From Branchiostoma floridae (Eukaryota; Chordata; Leptocardii; Amphioxiformes; Branchiostomatidae), in assembly GCF_000003815.2 (NCBI RefSeq), contig NC_049980.1, positions 17,649,154 through 17,713,153 on the forward strand: 64,000 bases of DNA, in the 5' to 3' direction. A model generated the notes under the pieces. The model made no database searches, had not been told where the DNA came from, and saw nothing but the letters and a program-made list of their open reading frames with translations. Each line of letters begins with the position of its first letter. The first letter of the stretch is position 1. Below, piece by piece: positions 52,401 through 61,494 of the stretch. A program made the position numbers and the translations under genes.

Positions 52401-53288
52401 ATAGCTGCTTTGTACGATTTAATCTTTCTTAAAACAGACAAAAATTGATGCGTGCTCGGATGTCATCCATACAATCAAATCAACATGGCCTTAACTCCCA
52501 AAATAAAGAAAAGGCAATATGTGATAACAAAATTAACATTGTATTTTGTATTTTTTTCTTAAATTTCTTAATCATATATAAAAACATGTAGATAGTTACT
52601 AAATGGCCCATCTTTTTTGATATCTGTGTAATGTAAGAACTGAGAATGTGTCCTCAGGTTAGGCTAATTATTCAATGTTACATGTAGTCAAGTTTGAAGG
52701 ATCTACAAGATTTGTGTAGCACAAAAGACAATTGCACTTTTATATATTTTATATACATGATACACAACTGGTATAAATCATTTCTTTTAAAATTTAGTAA
52801 TACTTTCACTTGTTTCTGAACCTAAAATAACCAGTAGTCTCAGGCTAAGAGCAATTCTGAATGTCAACTCTCTGAGACATATTTTGCCAAAGGCACTAAG
52901 TACCCTAAGAGTAAGACTGTCATTAAGCGTGTATACCAGTGGGATTGCTGATGCTGCATTTAGTACATTTCTTGACTTGAGATTTATGTTTTTTGTGAGT
53001 CAAGTATCTACCTGAATCAAGGGAGTTGACACTAACAAATACGAAAACATGGTAACTCCTTTTACTAAAAGTATTAATGTTTTGGAACTTGTGAATGATC
53101 ATATGACTATGAGTTGTTGATAATGTCAGATCAACATCATCCTTCCTTCATCCTTGTCAGATGAGACATGATAAGGTATCCCGTTATCACAGATGTAGAC
53201 AACTTACAGCCGGAATCCCGAGCTCCTGTCTCTCTGCAGATATCTTCTTTTTCTGCTGTTCTATGAATTTCTCAATGTCGTCACTCAT
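28356..53288 (-). CDS. CSPP1: Centrosome and spindle pole-associated protein 1 (34 coding exons)
   Basis: A microtubule-associated protein of centrosomes, spindle poles and cilia; vertebrate loss causes ciliopathy. Exons (5' to 3'): 53288-53208, 51658-51568, 51142-51042, 50754-50656, 50509-50358, 49968-49893, 48939-48838, 48624-48572, 48392-48325, 48069-47973, 47687-47630, 47167-47147, 46562-46367, 46146-45967, 45758-45623, 45411-45303, 40008-39959, 39350-39253, 39132-38989, 37596-37481, 37090-36941, 36616-36467, 36082-35999, 35737-35680, 35303-35262, 34865-34710, 34177-34083, 33208-33171, 32959-32820, 32684-32556, 31624-31517, 30296-30163, 29960-29798, 28507-28356. All join in phase: 3,627 nt, 1,208 residues plus TAG, near the vertebrate length. 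Family signatures: N-terminal [21 protein letters not shown] (exon 2); [13 protein letters not shown] (exon 14); [14 protein letters not shown] (exon 18); [10 protein letters not shown] (exon 20); charged coiled coil with [16 protein letters not shown] (exons 21-22, residues 677-776); SPPVPA (exon 24); [10 protein letters not shown] (exon 29); [10 protein letters not shown] (exon 31); DPDDI and WLRPGT (exon 34). Exons 12, 23 and 25 are least certain. Confidence 0.95.
29636..29762. repeat. Dispersed repeat (GCGAACTTAA family), CSPP1 intron 33
   Basis: It contains CACCACGAACTTAAAG, CGCGAACACTTCATTTTCCCAC and AAATCCCCACGAACTTAAATG, a tandem-like arrangement of a GAACTTAA module shared with 23147-23290 and 55900-56105. 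It lies between the last two CSPP1 coding exons. Confidence 0.5.
33082..33107 (-). CDS. CSPP1: Alternative CSPP1 exon (26 nt), possible mutually exclusive partner of exon 28
   Basis: On the - strand a good acceptor (ATCTTTTAG) and a consensus donor (GAAGA then GTAAGT) bound 26 nt encoding IETLVVIE plus two bases. Its phases (0 in, 2 out) equal those of exon 28 (33208-33171, [12 protein letters not shown] plus two bases), only 63 bp away. Either exon joins in frame to exon 29, but including both gives a stop after six codons. This points to alternative, mutually exclusive use, or one being a decayed exon. Confidence 0.45.
39415..39520. repeat. Dispersed repeat tail (ACACAGACA...CCATTTTCATG), CSPP1 intron 17-18 region
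   Basis: GGAAACACAAACACATACACAGACAGACACACA followed by CCCCAAACAATATATCCATTTTCATG closely matches the end of the repeat at 59518-59880. It lies between CSPP1 exons 18 (39350) and 17 (39959). Confidence 0.6.
40207..40261. repeat. Left terminal inverted repeat
   Basis: This starts CAGCGGCGCTCCCGAAATA and pairs with 45119-45173 with scattered mismatches over roughly 55 bp. Confidence 0.75.
40250..40440. repeat. Left subterminal array of GCGAAATTTCGC palindromes
   Basis: Repeated variants of CGCAGTGCGTTCTGCGAAATTTCGC form a degenerate array with a period near 25-50 bp. The 12-bp core GCGAAATTTCGC is a perfect palindrome. Such subterminal repeats commonly serve as transposase binding sites; that role here is inference. 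Confidence 0.7.
42085..43310. repeat. Four degenerate tandem copies of a roughly 330-bp unit inside the TIR element
   Basis: Copies begin near 42085, 42430, 42740 and 43098. Each has GTCCGAC/TGACCAGGAG, a GATGTTCC-like block, ACAGGTAGGTCT-TTGG, TGCACCC...GATCAGCA and a tail with AAACC-GAATCC. Copies 1 and 4 share an extra leader (AGGATCG...AGGTT). This explains the weak, mutually similar ORFs in the region. Confidence 0.75.
44930..45130. repeat. Right subterminal array of GCGAAATTTCGC palindromes
   Basis: This is the same motif family as at 40250-40440: TTTCGCAGTGCGTTACGCAAA and TTCTGCGAAATTTCGGAGTGA repeats, including two perfect adjacent copies of the latter near 45070-45125. The array gives open frames on both strands that are not genes. 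Confidence 0.7.
45119..45173. repeat. Right terminal inverted repeat
   Basis: This ends TATTTCGGGAGCGCCGCTG and is the reverse complement of the left end, followed by TA. Confidence 0.75.
51659..53207. other. CSPP1 intron 1
   Basis: This AT-rich intron shows no exon-like sequence. A 34-bp segment at 52459-52492 (GATGTCATCCATACAATCAA...) recurs at 63807-63840 and is probably a fragment of a dispersed repeat. The other CSPP1 introns, apart from listed repeats, show nothing I can name. Confidence 0.5.
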
Positions 53289-54140
53289 GCTGGCTTCAGT
53301 CCTCACACCTTACATCACCTGTACACGAGAAAAACAACTTAGTGAACTTACCATCATCCAGGCTTTGCTAGGATATGACCAACTCGTTATGGACCTCTTC
53401 ATGGCTATCAACAGGATTTAATTACACTGACAGCTTCTCAATTTGTATTTCATAACGGTGCATAAAACCAGTCAGTGAGCGTAGTGTCACATGGCGATAG
53501 AACGTTTTGACTTTATAATATAAACGTTGCTACCATCAACAACATGTTACTATGGTCTTTCCTCGCCAACTCCGTTATCAGGCTCCAGAGGTTTTTGTTG
53601 ATCTAAGAAGCAAAACATGGCAATTTATATCCGTTAGGGTGAAAACATTTTGTATGTTAATTCACCATATGACATAAGGCTTTGACACAAGTTTGTAAAC
53701 ACCAACTAAGATGGCCGACTTACTAAACAATAGGAAGTAACAAAATGCGATCTCGCCTGAATACGTTTAGATCGTGTTACAGTCTATATACCTGCCACGT
53801 AAGCGGCAGGCCTTAAACAGTGTGTTAATCCGAGATTTCATGATCTCTAATCTGGCAGAATATGCGTACGACAAAGTCGTTCATAATTTATTGACACATC
53901 TGAAGTTGCCCATCCCACAAGCGTTATGGCAACCTGTACACAAACCTATTAATCGCCATTAGTGCTTCAATCACACCAAGCGTGCAGATCACAAGACCAA
54001 AGAGGTACTCACGGGTCCATAAAAATCAGAAATAGCGGGTGAAATCACTCCGTTCGCCCCCAAACCGCAGTGGAATTCAGTAAAAATAGATTTTTGTCAG
54101 TCGTGAAACGACTTCGCACGAAAAATGTCACTTCTGATAC

Positions 54141-54150
54141 TGCGCATGCG
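54141..54150. promoter_or_regulatory. NRF-1-like site (TGCGCATGCG)
   Basis: TGCGCATGCG matches the palindromic NRF-1 consensus except at the final positions and is followed by TCAT, making an overlapping ATF/CRE-like half site (ATGACGCA on the - strand). It sits in the only GC-rich part of the CSPP1/CBR4 intergenic region. NRF-1 sites are typical of divergent, mitochondrial and housekeeping promoters. Confidence 0.45.
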
Positions 54151-54165
54151 TCATAAAACCCCCGG

Positions 54166-54186
54166 GGCATACTGGGAAATACTGGG
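54166..54186. promoter_or_regulatory. ZNF143/Staf-like motif
   Basis: GGCATACTGGGAAATACTGGG on the + strand reads TTTCCCAGTATGCC on the - strand, close to the TTCCCAGAATGC core of the ZNF143 site. A second partial copy (TACTGGG) follows at once. Motif resemblance only. Confidence 0.3.
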
Positions 54187-54447
54187 CTGTCTACAAAAAC
54201 ATATTTTTTATGCCTCAACAAATTATTGCATTAGATAGAATTTAATACTTCTATATTTGCCAAAATTAAAATTAAAAGAAGATAATATGAATTTTCAGTC
54301 ATTCTAAAAAAATATTCTTACTGTAAGACAAATTGTAATGTATCTATTCAGGTACACTTTTACAGGCGTTTAGGTTGCTTACCATAAACAGCAATGTTCA
54401 GATGTTTAGAAACTTGGATAGAAACCCATGCATATGGTGTGAGGAAA

Positions 54448-57400
54448 ATGAGCAAAGTTTGTGCAGTTTTTGGTGGGTCCAGGGGAATAGGCAACGCTGT
54501 GGTTACCAAATTTGCTGAGGATGGCCACAAGATAGCCGTCATCTCAAGAAATAAGGAATCAGTGGACAGAACGATACAGGAGTTGGTTCAGAAAGGTCTC
54601 AAGGGTATGCACATGTTTTGTAATGCGTTTGATACATAAAGTTCGTTACTAGTAGCTTGTATGATATCCATATGTACTCATAATTGTCTTATATCCGCAT
54701 AGGGGCTTAGTCGGTGATCGAGATTCTTTATGGAGCACTCTGCCACAGCCAGCGGTAGTTTTGTGTTCGTGCTTACAGGGTGCCTAGGGCAAGTAGTAGT
54801 AGTACACAACATGTAGCAGAGAACTGAAGAGAATGACAATCAGCACCAGGGACAGAGACTGCCATGCAGTACCAGGGACATAATCTGCAAGCGGATCTAT
54901 CAGTGGCAACACATATTTCTTTGAAGTTGCCTTTTGTTAAGCTACATATACATGTATGACCAATATGAAGTCACTACCATTCACCACAAAAAAAATGAAG
55001 ATTATGCATGCCCCCCTCCCCCTTTAAGGACGGTTTCAGAATTAGAAAACATGCCATATTTCCAAACTCTTGAAGACATTAGCAAGGTCCTCTCCACATA
55101 TGGGTGTTTGTGATCCTATAGATAAGCATATTTAAACTCCAACGATTTTGACATGGCAAGATTCCACATGACTTGGCAAAGGGAGAGAACTGAAGAGAAT
55201 GACAATCAGCACCAGGGACAGAGACATAATAGTCATTTTTCTCTGCTGTTGTCCAGGTCCACATCTTGGAGTGAGCTGTGATGTCAGTGATGAAAAGGGT
55301 GTTCAGGCCACAATTAAGTCTATACAGGACACACTGGGGCATATAGACATATTGGTTAATTCTGCAGGTAAGAACTTAGATAGCTATTTTGAAGCAAAAG
55401 AAGATTATTGAAAAAGAGTTATGGTGATCCGAATATGTATACCTGCATATATTAAAAAAATACATCTTAGTGCATTTTAACAGAAAACTGAAACAAAAGG
55501 AATTCTAAAAAAATTGTTTTCTTTCAGGTGTCAATAAAGATGCTCTTCTGTTGAAGACCTCGACCACAGATATGACAAGTTTGTTACAGACCAACCTTGT
55601 GGGGCCCATGCTGACCTGCAGGGCTGTAGTCAGGTCCATGGTACAGAGAAGAGCAGGCAGCATCATCAATGTGGGTAAGGTACTCTGAAGAACCAGTGTT
55701 TAGGATTAGAGCACAGGCTCATACTTTATGGTATTATGAATGGGAGGAAACTAGTCACCAAATATTATTATGATCATACATGTGCATAATATATTGCTTC
55801 CATGATTGTATTGTAATGGCCAAACTGAGTCTTGCCAGAGGAGGAGTCTGTTTTGATATTGTAAATGTTTGAGCAAGGAGGTTGAAAAAGGAATACTGTT
55901 ATTTCCTGATTTTTTCAATGTACTGTTATGTTCACGGTTTTCACTGTGACAACTATAACGTGAACTTATCATTACTGATAACAAATAAATCACAGCCTTT
56001 TTTAATGGGCACTTGTCACGACAGTGAACATTAAGTTCCGAGAACAAGTTAAATTTTCTCAGACCGTGAAAGTTTGGTACCGTGAAGACAAAGTGAATTA
56101 CAGTAGTGTCCTCTATAATTTTATTCTATCTGTCCATCCAGTTTGCAGCATTTTTGTTCTTAGGCTCCTTTAAAACTACGTAGTGTGGGTGAAAATAGAA
56201 GAAAGGGTAAAAGAGTTGTGTTGGCTGTAACCTATTCTACCCTAGTGTGAGAGAAAATTGTGAAACTGCAATATTATAAAGCCAAAATAAAAGTAGTAAG
56301 GAAACAAGGTAGCCTGAGTGCAAGCTGACCAATAACTTTATTTTTTTGTTAATGCTTTGGATCTCTTTCTTGTCTGGTAGGAAGCATAATAGGGGTCAAA
56401 GGTAACCCTGGCCAGTGTGTTTACAGTGCATCCAAGTCAGGCCTGCAGGGTTTCACCAAGTCACTGGCAAAAGAAGTCGCCTCTAGAGGGGTCAGGGTCA
56501 ATCTTATTGTACCAGGTAACTGTTATGTATTGTTATCTAGTAACTATTAGGACATCAATGATGGAAGAAATTTCTCTAATGGAATCTCCAAAACCCTCTT
56601 AAAGATAAGAAAATGATATTCGACTTAAGATTTTGAAAGACAAATCTGGATGCAAATCTTTCTCTTCCTGTCTACCTTGTCCCTCTCCACAACAACCAGG
56701 AGGTCTAGGGACTAGGTAGGTAGGTAGGTATGTATGTAAAGTTCTATATGCCCCCAAGTTAACTGTACGGAGGATGAAGGCAAGTGTGTTAGAGGTGAAA
56801 TTTGTATGTTTTTCATATGGAAAAAACATTGGAATCATAGATGATAAAGTTCACAAATTCCAGAGCAAGCAACTTGAGGGCCAAAATTGACTTTGACCTT
56901 CATCTTCCCAAAACCTATCCACATACAATGTACTCTATAATCACAATTAATACAAAGGTTCTTAAGTTTCACTGAAAACAAAAACAGACACACCCCTCTT
57001 GGTAAATGGCATGGCCCATAATGATGACCCACTCGTGTAATTTGACTCTTATGTAGCGAGGGGTAACAGAAACCTTCCTCTGGAGACAATCTATGTGCCT
57101 TTGGAGTCACTTCTGTTAACAATTAAAACAAAGCAGATGTAGGGTAAAACCCCATTTAACACAAAAATGAACACACTGTACCAGGTTCAAAGTCAATTAG
57201 GCCCAAAATGAAACCTCACCATTGGGCCACCACGCTAAACAAATCCACCAAATACCATCGCAATACTTCCATTTCATATGTGTGACATGGCCAATGTCGG
57301 GCCTCCAGGGTCGATGTCGGGCAGTCAGGGTCGATTTCGGGTGGTCAGGATCGATGTCGGGCAGTCAGGGTTAATGTCGGGGGTACAGGGTCGATGTCGG

Positions 57401-58481
57401 GTGGTCATGGTCGATGCTGGGCCTGCAGGGTAGATGTAGGGCAGTCAGGGTCAATGTCAAGCGGTCAGGGTCGATTTCGGGTGGTCAGGATCGATGTCGG
57501 GCAGTCAGGGTTAATGTCGGGGGTACAGGGTCGATGTCGGGTGGTCATGGTCGATGCTGGGCCTGCAGGGTAGATGTAGGGCAGTCAGGGTCAATGTCAA
57601 GCGGTCAGGGTGGATGTCGGGCGGTCAGGGTGGATGTCGGGCAGTCAGGGTGGATGTCGGGCGGTCAGGGCCGATGTCGGGCGGTCAGGGTCGATGTTGG
57701 GCGGTCAGGATCAATGTCGGGCGTACATGGTTGATGTCGGGCGGTCAGGGTCGATGTCAGGCCTGCAGGGTTGATGTCGGGCAGTCAGGGTCAATGTTGG
57801 AAGGTCAGGTACGAACATCCATATCACGTAAAACAATCTAATGTGTTACATGCACACAACCAGGCAAAAGGATAGAACACAAATACAACAAACCTACAAC
57901 AACAATTATTAATACTAGTAAAAAAATAAAAACGTCGACACGGCAATAGTTTTTATTGCCACACTTATTTTCTGTGTCTTTGTCCCAGGATTCATCAATA
58001 CAGACATGACCTCAGGCATGAGTGAATCAATTATAAGGCAGGCTGTACCACTGCAGAGACTGGGAACACCTGAGGAAGTGGCTACAGCTGTCAGATTCCT
58101 CGCATATTCACCTTACATCACAGGAACTGTAAGTATGCTATGTTGTCTTTTTCATCAATTGACAGGTTAACTTAAAACATAATACATTTGGAAAAGCTTT
58201 CTTTGACACAGATATTCTTTTCTAATGCAAAACACAGCTCAGCCAGTTGTTTGTACAGGTGCACATAACAAAAAGCACAACATCATTCAAGAACTGAATT
58301 GAGCCCTGCACTGATGATGGAGCAAAAAGAAAGAAGTTAAGTTTTTGCAGTAACCTAGTTTATGTGCAGTGATTAAACTATGTGATTTGGAGGCTTTTAT
58401 ATACAATCAATGACAGTAGCTATGTTTTTTCCTATTTTTTAGGTGCTGGTTGTAGACGGTGGGATGCAGCTGAACATATGA
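54448..58481 (+). CDS. CBR4: Carbonyl reductase family member 4 (six coding exons)
   Basis: An NADPH-dependent short-chain dehydrogenase/reductase; the vertebrate protein is mitochondrial, reduces quinones and pairs with HSD17B8 as the 3-ketoacyl-ACP reductase of mitochondrial fatty-acid synthesis. Exons: 54448-54604, 55257-55367, 55528-55674, 56381-56515, 57989-58128 and 58443-58481. They join in phase to 729 nt (242 residues plus TGA; vertebrate forms are about 237). Seen: cofactor motif GGSRGIG at 9-15, CDV at 60-62, NSAG at 87-90, catalytic N112, S140, Y153 and K157 (YSASK), PGFINTDM from 183, and the C-terminal [14 protein letters not shown]. The start [15 protein letters not shown] aligns with the vertebrate N-terminus, so the upstream in-frame ATG at 54394 is unlikely to be used. 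Intron 4 contains a minisatellite. No active-site residue is missing. CBR4 is preferred over HSD17B8 by overall sequence and length. Confidence 0.95.
55900..56105. repeat. Dispersed repeat, inverted relative to 29636-29762, in CBR4 intron 3
   Basis: It contains GTTCACGGTTTTCACTGTGA, then CACGACAGTGAACATTAAGTTCC, ACCGTGAAGACAAAG and ends near AATTACAGTA. The GTTCnCGGTTTTCnCnGTGA module is the reverse of the CACCGCGAAC module of the other copies. Confidence 0.45.
56860..57010. repeat. Dispersed repeat fragment, CBR4 intron 4
   Basis: GAGCAAGC, GGGCCAAAATTGACTTTGACCTTCATCTTCCCAAAACCTA, CCACATAC, GGTTCTTAAG and CAGACACACCC occur in the same order as in the copy at 59518-59880. Confidence 0.55.
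57292..57809. repeat. 20-bp minisatellite (about 26 units) in CBR4 intron 4
   Basis: The unit is close to GATGTCGGGCGGTCAGGGTC. Seven-unit blocks of 140 bp at 57331-57470 and 57471-57610 are identical base for base, showing recent higher-order duplication. Because 20 is not a multiple of three, all three + frames stay open over long stretches, giving false ORFs of about 100 codons. Confidence 0.95.
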
Positions 58482-58610
58482 GCACTGGTATGCAGAATAA
58501 TCTAATAAGCTAAAAAAACAACCAATGTACAGGACCAAACCATCATCAGACACATCAGCTGCTGTCTTAGGAGAAGAAAGTGACCCAGCATCGCTTGCAG
58601 ATGATAACCA

Positions 58611-58616
58611 AATAAA
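58611..58616 (+). terminator. CBR4: CBR4 polyadenylation signal (AATAAA)
   Basis: AATAAA lies 130 bp downstream of the CBR4 stop codon, the first canonical hexamer after it. Confidence 0.6.
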
Positions 58617-61335
58617 TTCATAGTTATGTATGAGCAAGGACGTTATAACGTCCTTGGTATGAGCTAACAGTCGTCCTGCCTTTCAATGCAAGTTTTACTT
58701 AATAGCATTGTTTCCTTTTAAATATTAGTTTTTACAAGACATTGATATTGCAGTTTTATGTTTCATTATCTTAGCTAATTCTACCAGAAAAGACACAGCT
58801 CAACACTGCAATAATAAGAGTTTGGAGACCTCATATCGCATAAAAATTCTGATTATGCAAATGACTTTCACATCTGCATGATCTATGCTTGGTTATGTAC
58901 ACATTGGCTTTTGCTATCTTACACAGGTCACAATGTTGACAATCCAATCATTCTTCATGCACAATGTACTTGGAAGAATTATGACACTTTTGCATTAATT
59001 GTGCAAATAAGTGACATAATTGGATCCACTAATCTAGCACCTGCTAGAAACTATGTTACACGTATTTGAGTCCTATAATGCAGAACACTCTATATGTACC
59101 GAAAATAGTTTCATCAGGTTGGTAGAATATAGGATGAAGGAGAATTCTTTGTACACAACCAGTGGGTACTTACATAGCTTACGTTTCGATGTCTCTCAGA
59201 CACCTTCGTCAGAGCTTCTAACTGGAGTTCTGCTTCTCACCGCTATATGTAGCCGATGTAGGTGGCGCTTTTGCGGTGAGAAAACAATCCCAAACGTGGC
59301 TTAGTTTGTATCCCCCCTCTCTATATGTAGATTTTCCTCATTAGGAATGCAAATTAATTCATAATTTGTATAATTTTGTACAACTTCATTATGTACATCT
59401 TTGCCAAAGATGCCTGCATACATGTAGTTAAACTGTTCTGCATGTATTGTATGTACAAGTTGCCATACACTGTATCCTCTACAGTTGTCATGCAATAAAC
59501 TTCTATTCTATGTTCCGTTATGCTCCTTGGAAGATTTTGGCAAGAATGCCCTTGCAGTCCCAGAGCAAGCTGCTAGGGGGCCCAAACATACATCACTTCT
59601 TCGTTACATTACAAGCTGTCTGCCACCAAGAAATCCAGACCATAGTATGTCCAGGTAAAAAGATACAAAATATGAAAGCTGTGCTGCAGTACCAAGGTCA
59701 CATACTAGGGGGCTCCAAATCAACCTTGATGCTCATCTTTCCAACACCTACCCACATACCAAATATCATAATCCATCGAGAGGTTCTTGAAGTTATGGTG
59801 ACTACAAAAATCTGGAAACACACACAGACACACCCAAAACAATATCTCCATTTTCATGGAGATAATCATTTTACTATTAGTACTACAATTTCGCCATAGC
59901 AGATGCTGCAGATCAACTCAAATTGTATATTGTATCCCTCCATATAAACCCTCCTCCACAACTAAGACTGTACAGTCCCTAACCCTTACTGCACACTACT
60001 TAGTATATAAACATACTCACTTTGTTGGGACAGTCCCCAGCCATAACAGCTTGTTGTTTGCCAGGTCTGTGGATAACAAACCTTTGCATCTGGCGGGTAA
60101 GCCTTTGAAGTTGGGCGGACAGCAACAAAGGAAACTCTGTTCCTCTGAGAACACAAGTTTCCCCATCAGCTGGGATGGATTGTCCACTTGACTCTCCTGA
60201 TGTTGTCTTTTTAGGCTGTCCAAGTACTATTGTTACAAGAACAAAACAACGAGGACAAAGTGGTCAGATATTTTTTGCCCTTGTTGATCTTCACAAACAC
60301 ATGGTCTTGAACAGTTTGAATATTGATTATTTCCAACTAAGATGTGATTATTCTCAAGAGCGTATGTTTCACACTCACTGTGCCTTGCATGGGACAGAAG
60401 ATTATCTTGTCATTAAGAGGACATTTAATGATTTTTCTTTGCCACACGTAGTCTATTGTGGACATCAGGTCATATGAAGAATCACTGCTTAAGTACACAT
60501 GGTTGCCACTTGGACAAAGAGCAGTGTTTCTTCAGAAAACAACATAAGTTGTTTATGGGAAGAGAAAACACAGTTAAAAGTTCTCGGTTTACTCTACCCG
60601 GTGGGGGTCAGGCCAAGACTCATTGCTCATTTCGTTTTTAACGTCCTTACAGTGAAAAACAATTCGATACTGTCAGAGTAATTGCACACTTTTTGAGACG
60701 CTGGAAAACTGTCCTCCCACCATTACATTACCACTTGTATCAGTTATGAGGCCTCCTGAAACAGTCCTTGTAGCGATGAAATACAAGTGGCCTGTGTTGT
60801 CAATTTTGTAGTTTTCTTTGCTCCAGTGTTGCTTTCTCATGAACTGTCGGAAAAGTTTTTGTCCGTCTGCAATGCTGCTTGTAGATCAGTTGTCAAAACT
60901 AAAGTTTGACCTAAGACATTACACATAGTCTTTGAATACTTATCATATTTGAATTGTGCATGCTAGTCACAAGCACAACATATGCTAGATCTAACACAAT
61001 GACTAAGAAATTTGTGTCGCATATAAACTTGGTTTCAGCAATTTGCTCTTCATTGACCTATCAATGACAAAACAGAATCGTGTTTTCACAGTGGGACATC
61101 AGGCGAACTTGGGCGTCTCTTGCTGTAATGGGTTGAATTCATGTGTCAGCCTTCACAGTAATTGCGTAAACACAGTAAAGGCAAAGTCTTTATAGTAAAC
61201 GCATCATGGTTTAGAGACTCTGTAAAGAAATGTACAAAGCGCGAAAATACTAATGAGCGTCAGCCATGTGCGCAAAGTCCATGAAATGGTGACGCCTGCA
61301 CATTAATTTAATGCCACTACACTTGCCGCACTGCC
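58617..61335. other. Intergenic stretch with dispersed repeats
   Basis: I see no gene. A repeat-like segment with TTACGTTTCGATGTCTCTCAGACACCTTCGTCAGAGCTTCTAACT-type sequence lies near 59178-59225, and a longer repeat at 59518-59880. Short ORFs are without motifs. Confidence 0.45.
59518..59880. repeat. Dispersed repeat, best copy in the window
   Basis: It runs from CTTGGAAGATTTTGGCAAGAA through GAGCAAGCTGCTAGGGGGCCC, ACATACTAGGGGGC, CTTGATGCTCATCTTTCC, then a CACACACAGACACACCC tail and a terminal hairpin ATCTCCAT-TTTC-ATGGAGAT. Partial relatives lie at 56860-57010, 39415-39520 and 22600-22740. The 150-codon ORF across it is a repeat shadow. Confidence 0.6.
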
Positions 61336-61344
61336 TATAAATAG
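61336..61344 (+). promoter_or_regulatory. Candidate TATA box
   Basis: TATAAATAG lies about 70 bp upstream of the ATG at 61414, a spacing that would place a start site around 61366 with a short 5' UTR. Confidence 0.45.
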
Positions 61345-61413
61345 TACATTGTTTAAGTTCGTGCCAGTGAAACAAACAAGCCTACACAATAGCGTTGTAT
61401 TACCTTCCCTTTC

Positions 61414-61494
61414 ATGTCCCATTGTGCCAGTGGGCGGTTCCCTCTCCACCCCGGAGGAGTGTTTGCTGGCCTGTATTATAACACCAACCTTCAG
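61414..61494 (+). CDS. Candidate first coding exon of an unidentified gene
   Basis: An ATG opens 27 codons (MSHCASGRFPLHPGGVFAG, then LYYNTNLQ) ending exactly at a perfect CAG-GTAAGT donor in phase 0. GC3 is high relative to the surroundings and a TATA box precedes it. The N-terminus is Gly/Pro-rich without a signal peptide. I do not recognise the family. A possible next exon starts at 62577 after a CTCTTTCAG acceptor, with 49 open codons to a stop at about 62743, but its composition is not clearly coding. The real second exon may lie beyond 64000. Confidence 0.35.

Larger units (their letters stand above)
53289..54447. promoter_or_regulatory. Head-to-head CSPP1 / CBR4 promoter region
   Basis: The two start codons are 1,159 bp apart on opposite strands. 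An acceptor-like CTCGTGTACAG on the - strand at about 53318 suggests the CSPP1 5' UTR is split. The interval lacks a clear TATA box and contains a GC-rich core around 54040-54190, as expected of a divergent housekeeping-type promoter. Confidence 0.55.

Noticed and set aside
54394-54447. Upstream in-frame ATG extending CBR4 by 18 residues
   Set aside because: The [15 protein letters not shown] start aligns directly with the vertebrate N-terminus; the extension has no targeting-signal character.
57414-57841. Two overlapping + strand ORFs of 95-106 codons (Gly/Ser/Arg repeats)
   Set aside because: They lie wholly in the 20-bp minisatellite of CBR4 intron 4; all frames are open because the unit lacks stops.
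59447-59899. 150-codon + strand ORF
   Set aside because: It covers a dispersed repeat that recurs in pieces at 56860-57010 and 39415-39520; no domain.
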